DNA of 64,000 bases from Youxingia wuxianensis (GCF_014385085.1 NZ_JACRTD010000003.1:1-64000); one strand, 5' to 3'. Counted from the stretch's first letter, positions 14,779 to 26,200 are shown. Translations and numbers: made by a program. The notes: generated by a model not told the origin, from the sequence alone.

Positions 14779-15987
14779 TTAATCCTCATCCCCGGCCTTG
14801 AAGTTGTAGATGGGGCGGATGATCTTCCTCACCTCCGCCGTGGGGCCGATGTTGTCCAGAATATCCTGCATCCCCTTGTAGGCCATGGGGCACTCATCCA
14901 AGGTAGCCTTGCTCACCGAGGTAGTGTAGACCTCTGCCATCTGCTTTTTGAATTCAGACACCGTGAATGACTGTTTAGCGTCCGCCCGGCTCATCAGGCG
15001 GCCGGCGCCGTGGGGAGCGGAGCAGTTCCAGTCCTCGTTACCCTTGCCCACACAGAGCAGGCTCCCGTCCCGCATATTGATGGGGATGAGCAGCTGCTCG
15101 CCCTCTTTGGCGGACACAGCCCCTTTCCGCAGGATCATGGCATCGGTGTCGATGTAGTTATGGATAGTGGTAAACTGTTCCTCCACATGGAGCTTCATGC
15201 CTTTGATGATCTCATCCATCATGGCCTGCCGGTTAAGCATGGCGAAGTGCTGGACGATCTTCATGTCGTGGATATACTGCTCAAACAATTCTCCGGACAC
15301 ATAAGCGAGAGCTTTGGGGATGTTAGTTTGCTTGATGTTTTTCAGTTTCTTCAGTTCTTTCTGGATTTCATTCTCCCGGCCCTCTGCCTTCATCTGAGCC
15401 ACCAGCGCCTGCAGGGAGGCATCGTCGGTACGGTTGAGCACCTTGTAACCCGCCTCCTGATAGTAGGCGGCCACCTCTACGCCCAGATGACGGCTGCCGG
15501 AGTGGACCACGATGTAGAGATTCCCTTCGTCGTCCTTGTCCACCTCAATGAAGTGGTTCCCGCCGCCCAGGGTGCCGATGCTCTTTTCTGCCCGGAGCAG
15601 ATCCACATGGCGGGCACAGCACAGTTCGCTCAAGTCGATCTGGCTGAGATAGCGGTGGGCCTTATCCCGGATGGAGAAGCCGGAGGGGATCTTCTCATAG
15701 ATCAACTTGTCCAGTTTCTGAAGCTCCAGCCGTCCCTCCCGGATGCGGGTGGTTTCCATGCCGCACCCAATGTCCACACCCACCAGATTGGGTACCACCT
15801 TATCGGTGATGGTCATCGTCGTGCCGATGGTGCAGCCCGCCCCGGCGTGGATGTCGGGCATGAGCCGGATACGGCTGCCCGCCGTAAATTCTTGGTTGCA
15901 CAGTTCCTGAACCTGTGCGATGGAGGCACTGTCCACCACATCGGTGAAGATCTTGGCCTGATTGTATTTTCCTTTAATTTCGATCAT
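14779..15987 (-). CDS. rtcB: RtcB-family RNA ligase
   Basis: The 402-residue protein carries the RtcB motif set: NLVGVDIGCGME (metal-binding Asp/Cys), LGGGNHFIEV, VVHSGSRHLG, and near the C-terminus NCSAPHGAGRLMSR with the histidine that is guanylylated. RtcB joins 2',3'-cyclic phosphate or 3'-phosphate ends to 5'-OH ends. It repairs tRNAs cut by anticodon nucleases and is a splicing ligase elsewhere. I use the ATG at 15987 after GCGAGGAAATT. Its place inside an immunity array suggests repair of RNA cleaved by toxins. Confidence 0.93.
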   Translation of the reverse strand: MIEIKGKYNQAKIFTDVVDSASIAQVQELCNQEFTAGSRIRLMPDIHAGAGCTIGTTMTITDKVVPNLVGVDIGCGMETTRIREGRLELQKLDKLIYEKIPSGFSIRDKAHRYLSQIDLSELCCARHVDLLRAEKSIGTLGGGNHFIEVDKDDEGNLYIVVHSGSRHLGVEVAAYYQEAGYKVLNRTDDASLQALVAQMKAEGRENEIQKELKKLKNIKQTNIPKALAYVSGELFEQYIHDMKIVQHFAMLNRQAMMDEIIKGMKLHVEEQFTTIHNYIDTDAMILRKGAVSAKEGEQLLIPINMRDGSLLCVGKGNEDWNCSAPHGAGRLMSRADAKQSFTVSEFKKQMAEVYTTSVSKATLDECPMAYKGMQDILDNIGPTAEVRKIIRPIYNFKAGDED

Positions 15988-16022
15988 AATTTCCTCGCAA
16001 TATTCTATGGGGCATGGCTCTG

Positions 16023-16382
16023 TCAAGTCATTTCGTACAGCAGGGCCGCGTCGCCCTGCACCAGTTCCAGATGGGAGCGCAGCGTTTCAAGTCCGCTTTG
16101 TACCGCCTGGGTGGTCAGATCCCAGTCCGGGGCTATTTTAGCGGCCAGTTCCGGGAGGTCCTGCTCCCGCAGAGCTGCCAGCAGTTTAGACGCTAACTCT
16201 CCCTCCAGCAGAGCACAGTCCAGGGTGTCCTCCGTCTGGGGAGCAGGAAAACGGACATCCAGATCAAGCTCGCTCTCACACCAGTCCCAGATGGCCATAT
16301 AGACCGCGCCGGAGCAGTCGCCGTTGGACAGTTCCTGCCGCCGGCCGTCTTTGAGAAGATAAAAGGATGCGATCTGTGACAT
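16023..16382 (-). CDS. Hypothetical acidic protein (119 aa)
   Basis: The protein begins MSQIASFYLLKDGRRQELSN and ends QGDAALLYEMT. It is acidic with predicted helices and no membrane segment. AGGAGGAATTGCC precedes the start. It lies 35 bases upstream of rtcB. No family is recognised with confidence; size, charge and position fit an immunity protein. Confidence 0.72.
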   Translation of the reverse strand: MSQIASFYLLKDGRRQELSNGDCSGAVYMAIWDWCESELDLDVRFPAPQTEDTLDCALLEGELASKLLAALREQDLPELAAKIAPDWDLTTQAVQSGLETLRSHLELVQGDAALLYEMT

Positions 16383-16400
16383 GGCAATTCCTCCTGAATG

Positions 16401-16913
16401 TTATTCTTTATCTATCAGCCCTTCTGCCTGCATCCGGATCACATAAAAGGTCCGTACCCAATCCAGCTCCTGCTCCATGGATTTCCCCAAAGCCAGCAGT
16501 CGGCGCTTTCCCAGCCTGCGGTCCAGGAGGGCAAAGATGCGGACAAGAGGATTCTCGCTGACAAGGCTTTTCTCGATGCTCTGGTTGTCAAATTCATGAA
16601 ATGCCTGATAGAAAAAACCGTTGTCAAAACAGCCATCGTTCAGTGTTCCTTCATGGGCCAGCCGGAAAGGGGCCTTTGGATCGTCCTGGCCGATGCCCTC
16701 CCGCCGCAGGGCCTGATATCTGTTCCAGTAGTTCTGTTCATAGGCATAGTAGTTACTTCGCAGCACCTCCACGCCGTCCAGTCGAATGGCTGCCCGGCCT
16801 GTTTGGTCGTGGCTTTCCCAGTAGCTGGTGGCAAAATACTGGATGTGGCCCCGGAGCGCCGGGCACAGGTAGTCATTCTCCAGTTTGTTTCGGATTCCGC
16901 TCCAGGTTGACAT
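16401..16913 (-). CDS. SF0329-like family protein
   Basis: This 170-residue protein resembles the SF0329 family, recognised by SGIRNKLENDYLCPALRGHI and later HDQTGRAAIRLDGVEVLRSN. The C-terminal half is helical with LLDRRLGKRRL. Family function is unknown, and homologues occur in immunity gene clusters. The gene is preceded by AGGAAACAAGTACCT and followed 18 bases later by the next gene. Confidence 0.72.
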   Translation of the reverse strand: MSTWSGIRNKLENDYLCPALRGHIQYFATSYWESHDQTGRAAIRLDGVEVLRSNYYAYEQNYWNRYQALRREGIGQDDPKAPFRLAHEGTLNDGCFDNGFFYQAFHEFDNQSIEKSLVSENPLVRIFALLDRRLGKRRLLALGKSMEQELDWVRTFYVIRMQAEGLIDKE

Positions 16914-16987
16914 AGGTACTTGTTTCCTTTCTGATGCCGTTGCGGGCGTTGCCCTTTCCGCAGAATTTGCCTTTTGTGTTTGAAGTG

Positions 16988-17476
16988 TTATCCGTTGAAT
17001 CCGCCGACTTCAATTTTATATTTGCAGTCGACCTCGATACAAACTAAATGTCCCATGAAATAGTCGGGTTCCGCATCCAAATCGATGTAAAAGCCAGTTT
17101 CACTTCCATTTACAAATATTGTTACATTGTTTACGAATAGTGCTTTTACAAACTCATCTTCTGAAATCTTCCCATCCGCTTCCAGCGTTCCATCTTCGAT
17201 CATTTCATTCACGACGTCTATGCAGTCATCGTTCTCATCCAAAAATGCTTGGATAATGGTATCTTTATGGTCATTGACCCAATTTACCTTTTCCAAAACG
17301 ATATCGCCTATATTTCCCTCTGTGCTCTGAAACTCAAGGAGAATTTTAGTCTTTCTATCCCATACGGTCCATTCTCCAACATGAAAGCCGAGTTTGCGAT
17401 CAAATACAAATTCCGTATTTCCCAAAATGATTTTATCCGGCATTTCGACCCTTTTCTTCTTTGAAAATAGTCCCAT
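16988..17476 (-). CDS. DUF2262-like protein (first of three)
   Basis: The 162-residue protein begins MGLFSKKKRVEMPDKIILGN and contains strands ending in PDYFMGHLVCIEVDCKYKIE, matching the C-terminal DUF2262 layout seen in the proteins at 41384 and 48329. I use the ATG at 17476 after GGAGGTATAT. The gene is visibly richer in A+T than its neighbours, which suggests separate acquisition. DUF2262 proteins are uncharacterised but frequent in immunity loci. Confidence 0.65.
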   Translation of the reverse strand: MGLFSKKKRVEMPDKIILGNTEFVFDRKLGFHVGEWTVWDRKTKILLEFQSTEGNIGDIVLEKVNWVNDHKDTIIQAFLDENDDCIDVVNEMIEDGTLEADGKISEDEFVKALFVNNVTIFVNGSETGFYIDLDAEPDYFMGHLVCIEVDCKYKIEVGGFNG

Positions 17477-17547
17477 ATATACCTCCATAACTTTACATGT
17501 ATTACTGTGCCCGCCAGTCTCGATAGCGTTTTTCATGGGCGATGTTT

Positions 17548-18297
17548 TCAGTGTTCATTGAGATACCTCGCCAGTTTCTTCTCCAGCAGTTCTGTCATAT
17601 CATTGCAGAGGCGCTTTACCTTGTCCTGCTCATGGGCGTAGTACCAGATGGTTTCCTCTCCGGGGCGGAGCAGGAGCTGGTCGCCGTCCGCTTCTTTCCA
17701 GAACTCGCCCAGCACACAATACCGCTCTCCATGGATGGTCAGATCAAACATCCCGGAAAGGGTAAGAATCACGCCAGTGGATACATTGATGCCTGCGGTC
17801 AGCAGGAAAAACTCCCGCACCTGGGACGGGAGCGTGAAGTCCAGCACGCTTTCTTGATCCCTGATCTGTTCCTCCGTGGCGGCAGGCTTGATCTCATCAG
17901 AGGTGTCCAGCACCTTTGCCAGCGCCTTGGAGAACTTGGGGTATCGGCCAAACAGCTCCGGGTGGCTGGCCTTGAATTCCTTTTGCTTTTCCCGCTGCAC
18001 TCGCTCCTGCTCCTTGCAGAAAGCGTCCAGTTCGGCCAGATACCGCTCCTGGTAGAGATTGCTGGCTTCAAATGCTAAGCCGCTCTTTTCCAGAATGGCG
18101 ATGGCTCCCTTTTGGCTGCCAAACACCGGGACCCACTGAAAACCGTGTCGGCAGGGCTTCAGTTTCAGAAATTCTCCCCGACTCAGCAGGGCTTCCAACT
18201 CCGTCTCATGTTCGTCCCACCAGTTCTGCCAGGTTTCAGGAGTTTCCCGCCCCTCGACCAAGTCCAGAAGTTTTTCAGTCAATGATTCTCTGTTCAT
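17548..18297 (-). CDS. SMI1/KNR4 (SUKH) family protein
   Basis: The C-terminal 130 residues fit the SUKH fold: AATEEQIRDQESVLDFTLPS, REFFLLTAGINVSTG, then LGEFWKEADGDQLLLRPGEE. The N-terminal 110 residues form a helical extension. SUKH proteins are the largest family of polymorphic-toxin immunity proteins. The chosen start (MNRESLT, 18297) has only a weak upstream GTGGACACC site, and an upstream start cannot be excluded. The pseudogene at 18323 lies just upstream. Confidence 0.78.
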   Translation of the reverse strand: MNRESLTEKLLDLVEGRETPETWQNWWDEHETELEALLSRGEFLKLKPCRHGFQWVPVFGSQKGAIAILEKSGLAFEASNLYQERYLAELDAFCKEQERVQREKQKEFKASHPELFGRYPKFSKALAKVLDTSDEIKPAATEEQIRDQESVLDFTLPSQVREFFLLTAGINVSTGVILTLSGMFDLTIHGERYCVLGEFWKEADGDQLLLRPGEETIWYYAHEQDKVKRLCNDMTELLEKKLARYLNEH

Positions 18298-18322
18298 AGG
18301 TGTCCACGCTCTTTCTCTGCCA

Positions 18323-18757
18323 TCACGATACTTGTGATTCCATGACTTCACCATTATGGTTGATGTAAGTGTAATGAATAAAATCCTCGTCCACAAGCAA
18401 CAGGTATGGACTGAAAACTTCCCATACATCATGATCGCTCATGATGTCAGAATATTTGCCAAATACATAAATCTCAAATAAGGCGTCTGTTCCCATTAAA
18501 AAGCATAAGTAGGCATTTCCATGGGGATATGGGCAAACTTCTTGGACTGCCAGCTGCCCCAGCTGCTCAAAATTGAGTTTTGAGATAAAGGTTTCAATTT
18601 TGAGTGCTTCCGTTTCATCCGCATATCGGTATTTTTGAGAAAAATATTCGATACCTTTTGTGAGACGGTCCTTATATTACTGTATCTCTGCTCTTTTCTG
18701 CTTTATTTTGAGCTGTGCTTTTTTCTGCTCCAAAAGCAATTTCCTATCATAATCCAT
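18323..18757 (-). pseudogene. Immunity-type gene broken by an in-frame TAA
   Basis: From the ATG at 18755-18757 the frame reads MDYDRKLLLEQKKAQLKIKQ, then KRAEIQ, a TAA at 18677-18679, and continues without a stop for another 117 codons (YKDRLTKGIEYFSQ...HNGEVMESQVS) to a TGA at 18323. The coiled-coil N-terminus runs smoothly across the stop, so this is a nonsense-interrupted gene. No good start follows the TAA. It is AT-rich compared with its neighbours. The product would have been a 144-residue protein of unknown family. Confidence 0.75.
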
Positions 18758-18773
18758 CGTCCATTTCTCCGTT

Positions 18774-19883
18774 TCAGAGGTCGCAGGAATAGATGCTCAT
18801 GGCCCCGTAATCGGTGTGCAGGACAAGCCCGCTTTGGGTAAAAGCAAAATTCACCTGCCGCACCACAAAGGGGTCATCAATGGTGGCCAACAGCTGGCCA
18901 CTGCTGGTATCCCACAATTCTATGGGGGAGTTGCCCCGCTCCTGCTGGACAGCCATCAGGCTGCCCCTTGTCCGCACCATACAGGTGTCTGAAACACTCA
19001 GCCCCTGCCGGACGGAAAACGGGAAGGGATTGTCCATCTCTTCTCCGGTCTGGGTCAGATAGAACTTCCCGCCCACCGAGAAGCACTGGTCATCCGGAGA
19101 GAAGAAGGGATGCCAGCCCGCATTGGGGATCACGACTTTTTGGCCGGACTTCAGATCGACCAGCACATACTCCCCCTCGGTGACGCGGTAAGCCGCTTTG
19201 CTCTGCCGGGGAGAGAGCATCCCGAAGCAGTAATAGGCGAAATTCGGGTCTTTTGACTTCTTGCATTTCACCGTTTCCCGCCACACCTCTGCGTTGCTGA
19301 CAAAGTCAAAGACGACGATCTCCTCTCCTGTGTACCACAAGGTCAGGCTAACGCTCTGGTCCAGCATAGTCCTCATGCTGTTTTTCTTGTTGGCAAAGGG
19401 CGTGATCTCATGGGTGCGGAGTGAAAACTGCTGGAGAAGATAGCTGTTGTTCAGCAGCAGGGTATCATTGGGGCAGAGGACCTGCTCATAGGTCATTCGC
19501 TTGGCGCCCAAGGAAACTGTTTCAAGGATCTCCCCGCTGCCATCGAAGTGATAAAGGATCTCGTCCTCGAAATCGCCGGCTATCCTTGTCAGGAAGAAGT
19601 CATCCCTCTCGGGAGATGTTGCCAGAGGCATGAAGCCGTTGCTGTCCTTTCCGACAAACCGATGGTACCGCGCCTGCCCAACAGCGGCGTCTGGATTCTG
19701 ATAAACAAAGCCCTTCCGCATCTGGCCCATCATGGCGCTGGACGCCTTGCTCCTGACCTGGAAGGTGGAGTCGCACAGGATCTCCTTGACCTTCCCGCCG
19801 TTCAGACAGGTTCGGATGGTATGGCCGTCAAGTTCAATTTGCCACTGCTTGTTTGTGGCGGGGTTGAGAAAGGTTTTTCCCAT
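18774..19883 (-). CDS. WGR-like N-terminal domain plus beta-propeller-like protein
   Basis: The ATG at 19883 (MGKTFLNPATNKQWQIELDG) follows AAGGAGGTGCC. Residues 1-75 resemble a WGR domain, ending in SSAMMGQMRKGFVYQN, although the W-G-R triplet itself is not kept. The rest (about 290 residues) has repeating strand units with WD40-like spacing (FDFVSNAEVW, VLVDLKSGQKVVIPNAGWHP, ELWDTSSGQLLATIDD). WGR domains bind nucleic acids or proteins in DNA-damage enzymes. Here it is probably an immunity or sensor protein; the function is not known. Confidence 0.7.
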   Translation of the reverse strand: MGKTFLNPATNKQWQIELDGHTIRTCLNGGKVKEILCDSTFQVRSKASSAMMGQMRKGFVYQNPDAAVGQARYHRFVGKDSNGFMPLATSPERDDFFLTRIAGDFEDEILYHFDGSGEILETVSLGAKRMTYEQVLCPNDTLLLNNSYLLQQFSLRTHEITPFANKKNSMRTMLDQSVSLTLWYTGEEIVVFDFVSNAEVWRETVKCKKSKDPNFAYYCFGMLSPRQSKAAYRVTEGEYVLVDLKSGQKVVIPNAGWHPFFSPDDQCFSVGGKFYLTQTGEEMDNPFPFSVRQGLSVSDTCMVRTRGSLMAVQQERGNSPIELWDTSSGQLLATIDDPFVVRQVNFAFTQSGLVLHTDYGAMSIYSCDL

Positions 19884-19905
19884 TGGCGCAGGCACCTCCT
19901 TTTCC

Positions 19906-20220
19906 TCACTCAGAACAAAGCCCAAATCTCTGCATGATCCCCAGCAGCACCTCAGCTTCTCGAATTTCTTCATTGAGCAGATCATCATAGTCATGCTCCA
20001 GCTGCTCCGCCTGATCGGAGAGCCAGACAAACTGCTTCTGTGCCTGGTCATACTGCTGATGGACAAACCGGTATTCGCCCAAAAAGCAGCGGACCCGGGC
20101 CTCGCTGACGGTGTCTCCGTCCTGACAGGCAAGTGCCGCCGACAGGCTTTCCAGGGCTTTTTCTTCCAGTCCTCTTGCCATCTGCATTTCGGCTTTCTGG
20201 AGATATAACTGCGTTGTCAT
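19906..20220 (-). CDS. Small TPR-like protein (104 aa)
   Basis: The all-helical protein contains ARGLEEKALESLSAALAC and the second helix pair FVHQQYDQAQKQFVWLSD, with the spacing of tetratricopeptide repeats. GGGAGGCGGTTCCA precedes the ATG. The gene is 15 bases downstream of the giant poly-immunity gene and 22 bases upstream of the WGR-like gene. It may act as an adaptor. Confidence 0.65.
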   Translation of the reverse strand: MTTQLYLQKAEMQMARGLEEKALESLSAALACQDGDTVSEARVRCFLGEYRFVHQQYDQAQKQFVWLSDQAEQLEHDYDDLLNEEIREAEVLLGIMQRFGLCSE

Positions 20221-20235
20221 TGGAACCGCCTCCCA

Positions 20236-23200
20236 TCAATCCCACCAGAAGTACCAGACGATGGACTGCCACAGGACATCTGCCAGTGCGCCCACTGTGG
20301 CGTCCTCCGGCTCCTGATCCACAATGTCTGGACAGAAACCGTACTGTTCCAATGCCACTTCCATGGCGTTCTTCTTGGAAATGGGCGCCGGAAGCAGGAA
20401 CTCCAGCTCATCGTGGCTCATGGCGGCAGGCACCGCGCCGTACCGCTCGAACCAGTATTTGGCCGCTGCCATTAGTTGGGGTGTGTCGGGGCACTCGTTC
20501 CAGTTTCCGAAGGGCAGATACGCGAAGATCTCCCAGGGGTTCTTCACCGGAATTTTCGCCAGAATGAGAGGATGGGTCATATCGGTGTCGGAATCCCAGT
20601 AGCAGGAGATACGGTTATTCTCATAGCCGCCCTCCATCTCGCCCAGGATTTCCTCATCCCAGTCCATATCGTCATCCTCGGCTTCTTCCTTGCGCTGGCC
20701 GGTCAATTCCTCCAAAACCGCCTTTCCGTCTTTGACGGAGGTGGAGAGCATCTTCTTCCGGTACTCCGTTACAGTTTTGAGGTCAAATTCGTAAATGTCT
20801 GCATCATTCTTCGGGTCGGCGTTCATCACCAGACACTCCAACAGCGTTTCGTCATCCGCCTTGATGAGCACCGGCACAAAGCCTTCCTGGGCGCTGTCCC
20901 GCTTGGCATAGTTGTAGGCTGCCATGATGGGGTCATCGTCCTTCATGGAGGGAAAATAGGTGCATTCACAGTCCAGATACTCCATCAATGCCTTGGCCAG
21001 TTCAGAAGGCTCCAGCGTGTCCTCATCGAAGTCCTGTCCCTGCCAGTTGGTGAAGCGTTCCTCGATCACCTCTGCCATGGCCTGGTAGTAGTCCTCGTCA
21101 AAGGGGATGAACAGATAGGCTTCGTCCTGGATCTCGTCGGAATAATTGCGCTCTTGCCCAATGATGCCAATGGCATAGTCGTCGATGTCGCTGGGGAAAT
21201 AGGGGCTGTCCGGCTCCCCATAGTAGTAGGAAGCAAAGGCTCGGCCGATCTTGTTGAACATCGGGCCCACCAGCTGCCCATCCAGCTCATCCCGGATAAA
21301 CGCCCGCAGATCCACGCCGGCAGGATCAGCCTTGACCTTTTCTGCCACCTCTTTGTACTCCGCGAGGAATTCTTCACCCATCAGGTCGTGCTCCATGCAC
21401 CAGCGCAGGTAAATGGCCATGTGGTTGTAGGCGCTCAGCTCATCCACCGGCAGATTCTTTTCCTGAATGGTTTCCAGGTGCCAGTCAGCGCAATCCATTT
21501 CCATCACGCCGCCGTCCTCCACACTGCCAAGTTTGCCCATAGTCATGGCGTTGGGACGGGTATTGTAAGTCACAAAGCTGATGCCGTCCATTTTGTCCAA
21601 CAGAGCATCTGCGTCATGCTCCATCTTATATTCCAATTCCTCTCGGTAGAGGGGAATCACCTGATAGAAGTTGACCTCCTCGCCACTCGGCAGGATGCAG
21701 ACCTCGCTGCCATCTTCGGTGTCCTGGGGACCGGTCAGAATGGCGGCGCACAGCTTTGTGCCCTTTGCGAAGTCCTCCTCATTGTCCATGGTATGGCCGA
21801 AGCCCAGCCAGGTATCGCTGGCAATGGGCAAGCGGGCCAGGGTTTTCAGCAGGCGGATAGGCCAGTACCACCGCTCATTCTTCGAATCCTCACGCTTCAG
21901 CTTCCAGTTCCCCGGCAGCGCGATGGCCAGCTCCGCCCGCTCCAGCTTATATTCCGCCAGTTCCTCCGGCACATTCATCCGGTGAGCGCCCATCCCCATG
22001 GTGACCAGAGTGTAGTAGTCCCGCTTCTCGGAGGGCGGCACCACGCAGATATCCACATGGATGTCCGGGGAAGAAAGCTCATGGAACACATTCTCGAACT
22101 CACCGAAATACTGCTGGATGTGCCCCTCGACGGCTTCCATTTCTTCCTCGGTGTAGACCTCGGGAACACCGGATTCCTCATCCTCGGGCGCTTCACCGTC
22201 CGGGTCATCGCCGTCATCGTCAGGGTCACCGTCCGATGACGCCCAGGAGATTTTCAGGGTCATCTGCTCCTCCGGCAGTCCGACGCCAGGGCTGCGGGTG
22301 ATGGTGTGCTTATCATCCTCCGCAAAACCGATGGTCTCTCCATCGTGCAGTTCCACATCGTTCTCCAGCACATAGGAGGCAAGACTGGCCAAAAAGTCCC
22401 GCAGATCGCCCGGCTCGGCATCGGTGCCCAGCACCTCCATCTCGTCCTTGCCAAACGACGCCATGCCATAGGTGTAGCCGTTCATGCCATGCTCATCCCG
22501 CCAAAGACCGAACCAGATCCAGTTGAAGATGGGCAGTTCGTCCTCCTGCATCATATCGGCAAAGCCCTCATAGAACCGGGGCTCAAACACCACGCCGCTG
22601 GTGTAGATGCCGGTGGCATATTCCTGGCGGCAGCAGGCGGCTACCACCTTGGTGAACAACTTGCCCTTTTCCAGCAGATCTTCCTCTTTGCCCAGCACTG
22701 CTACCATGATGTGGGCGCGGTGCTCCCTGGCAACCTTGACCGCATCCTCCCACATATAGTTGTTTTCCGCGTTGCCCTCGGCCTCGCCGCCGGGGATAGG
22801 ATAGTTATTCAGGCTGACGGCGGCCAGCATATCGCCTACTTCAAACACCAGCGCGTCGTCGTCCTTTTCCTCGCTGGCATCGTATTCATCCACGGCGATG
22901 TCCCACTTTTCTTTCATGTCCCGGATGAACTGCTCCTTATCCCATTTTCCCTTGGACAGCAGTACAAAGCCGGTGAAGATGCCGGTGCGGTCGGCGTCCG
23001 TTTCCTCGGAAGGTTCCGTTTCCTCGTCCGCATCTTCATCGAAGGCGGATTCCGGCTCCAGCCCACGGATAAACTCCTCGAAGCTGTCCGCCAGATGGGT
23101 GATCTTGTAGTCGTTTTCCTGATCCACATGGACCACCGCCGGCTCCCCCTGGGGGCCGCAGGCCCGGTAGTCCAGGAAGATCATGTCGTGCCCGGCGCTG

Positions 23201-26200
23201 GGGCAGTCGCAGATGGCCACGCCGATGGCCGGATACCCCCACTCATCGATCATAAACTGGCTCCCCAGTTCTCCGCAGAGGGAGCAACTCTTTTCCCGCC
23301 CGATGCCGAGGATGCCGGTGATGGCCACATGATCCTCTGCCCAGCTGGTGGGTTCGTCGGTGGGGTAGCAGTCGTTCACCGGGATGCCGCCGTTGTGCCG
23401 CTTCATGAGCCAGATATAGGAGGCGGGCAGCTTGTAGCCCAATTCTTCCTCCACACTGGTGATCAGCTCGTCAGAGGGAGGGTCGCTGACATATTCCTTC
23501 AGGGCGTACTCGTTATCGTCCCAGAAGTTTGTAAAGTCGAAGCCCTCAAAGGGAACGGCGCCGGGGACAAACTTGGCCTTCTTTTTCCGTCCGGCCCGGC
23601 GCCGGCGCTTTGCGATCTCCTCCTGGCACTCCTGAATCACCGCTGGGGCATTCTCGTCCTCCGGGTCCAGCTCCGCCCACCGCTGGGCGTAGGGGATGGC
23701 CTTTTCCTCCTGATGGTAGAGATACTGGTATCCATAAGCCATCCGCATATTCCACTGGGCCTTGTCCTGGCCTTCCTCCCGAACCGATTCCAGTAATTCA
23801 ATGGCTCGGAGCAGGGCTTTTTCTGCCTTGTAGTAGGGTGGTTCCTCTTGATGGTCGCCCAGGATGGCGTAGTTTTCCAGCGCCTGGGCCATGGCATAGA
23901 CGATGCGGTAGTTCCGCCAGTCCTCCGGGATGGCGTTCAATGCCTGGATGCAGCGGGTGTACTCGTCCTCGTCATTCCACTGCTCCAGCTGCTGGAAGAA
24001 TTCTTCTTCGTTCTGCGGGGTGTAAGGGATATAGTCCATGCCCGTCAGCGTCTCGTCCAGTTCGGAGGCCTGATCCTCATCGTCCGGCTCCTCCTCGGAC
24101 GGCGTTTTCAGGTTCACTGTGCCTGCTTCCCGACGGAAGGTGTGGAAGCTGGCCCAAGGGATGTCGCTGTCCTCGAAGAATTTCTTAGCCATCTGGAGCG
24201 CCGTTTGGATGTCCCAGGCGATGAAGTCCACATAGCCGCAGAAAAGGCCGGTGGCTCCACCAGTGAGGGTGAGGATCTCCGGGCCGTCGCCAGTGGTGAA
24301 CACTTCCTCCAGCTTGTCCCGGAAGTCGAAGATCTTATCCGTTCCTTCCTCCTCCCGCAGGGTATCCAAAGGATAGCAGAAGAAGCCAGCCACCGCGCCG
24401 TCGGCATGGAGAGCGTCCATGAAGTCATTGTCGGCATCCAGATAGCCGTTGATGAGCGGCACGCAGTTGGTGGAGCCGGCCATCACATCCAGCCGCCAAT
24501 CGGCATCCGGGTCCTTGTTGGGTTCCATTTTGTAGCCGAGGTAGCTGTTCAGATAGGCTTCCGGGTCGGTGGAGAGATTCGCTCCCTTTTCCTTCAGCTT
24601 GTCCGGCAGCTGGGACATGGGGATGGACGGCTCTGCCCTGGGGGCCTCCAGTACATCAAAGCTGCCTATGTATCTCATGTGGGGGATCTCGCCCAACACC
24701 TGGTCGGTGAGGGTGGTGAGCATCCACCAGACCCGGCCTTCTTCTTCCTCCAGCATGGGCAGCAGCTTTTCGCAGTAGGCGGAGAGGGCGAAACTGTTTT
24801 TGCCCTGCTGCTCCAGCCAAATCTGCACATCCTCCCCAGAGATGTCCCAGCCATCGTCGGTGCGAAAGCCGATGTTTCGGATGGGCTGACGGCCCACCAG
24901 GATGTTCCAGTGCTCCAGCACCTCCTTGGGGGCGTGCTTCTGGAAATAGACCAGCTCAAAGAGCTTGACCTTATCCCCCTCCGGGGTGAGGATCAGCTCG
25001 TACTTCTCGCCGCCCACGCCCATCTCGAAAGAGATTTCGTCAAACGCCTGGTTCAGAATCCCTTCCACCCGGTCCACCAGCTCCTGGCCCCGGGTGTGGT
25101 CCTTGTCCTCATCCATCATCCGGCGAAGCTGGGCTTCCTGCCGAGCAAAGTCCTTCCATGTAGATTCCGTCCGCTCCCGGAAGCACTCCCAGAACTGCGG
25201 CAGAGAAATACCCTTCTTGCACGAGTCAATTAGTTCCTCCATGTCCTGTCGGGTGTTGAGTTTCGGATCATCACCGGGATGCAGTTCCAGAGCTTTTTCA
25301 AAATGCCGCAGAGCGCGGCCCTCCTGATCCAGATAATAATAGGCATACCCCATACGGAAATTCCAGGAATAAGTATCTCCCAGTTCCTCCTCATGGGACT
25401 GCATCAGTTCCAGTGCCTGGTGAAGCAGCTTCCTTCCCTCCGGCTCGCTGGAGTCCGCCAGATTGTTGTAGGCGCGGGCCAGCTCCATATCCATTTCCGG
25501 GGTACGCTCCTCGGCAGAGATTGCCTCCAGTGCGTCAACGATTTTCTGGTGTTTGTCCTCCTCATGCCACTTCTGGCACTGTTTCAAAATGTCCATATCA
25601 GGGCCCTCCTCGTCCTCATCCGGTTTCCAGTCTTTGATCTGCTGGAACACGCCGTTCTCATCCCGCTCAAAGGCGCAGGGGGCGGGGGTGTTCAGCAGAG
25701 GAATGATGTCGGGATCGTCGTTGCAGATTGTGTTCAGCTTGTAAATCCCGGCATTGTTGGGATCGTCCATGTACGCCTCGCTCTCGTCACCAGCGGTGAA
25801 GCGCCAGCCGCTGTCCCAGCCGCCGTCCGGCTTCTCCCGGTAGCAGTAGCTCACCTTACAGCCCTCCACCGTGATGCGGTTGGTGGCGATACAGCCATCG
25901 GCGCCCTCCCAGTCGGGAAGCAGATGTTTCACATCTTCCGCCTTTACATGGTAGTCCCGGTTGCGGCCGGAGGCTTCGTACAGCTCTTTCCGCAGCGCCT
26001 CCACATCCCGAGCCATCTCCTGGATCTCCTCGTTGTCCATCATCTCACTGAGGTCATATTCCAGCGGATTCTGGGCAAAATCCGCCAGTGCCTTGTTCAT
26101 GGCGTCATGCTCCTCTGGCGTGACGGTGATGCGGATGCGGCGGGTAGGGGTGTTGTACTCGTCCAGATCCTGAAGGTTTACACTGCCGCTGACGCTGCAC

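Noticed and set aside
15010..16302. Plus-strand open frame of 430 codons opposite rtcB
   Set aside because: It is antisense to a gene with a complete RtcB motif set, and the translated sequence has no domain.
20476..22239. Long plus-strand open frame of 587 codons, and similar ones at 22306-23796, 23848-25233 and 25279-26877
   Set aside because: They are antisense to the 2072-codon minus-strand gene, lack ribosome-binding sites and recognisable domains, and arise from its GC-rich codon usage.
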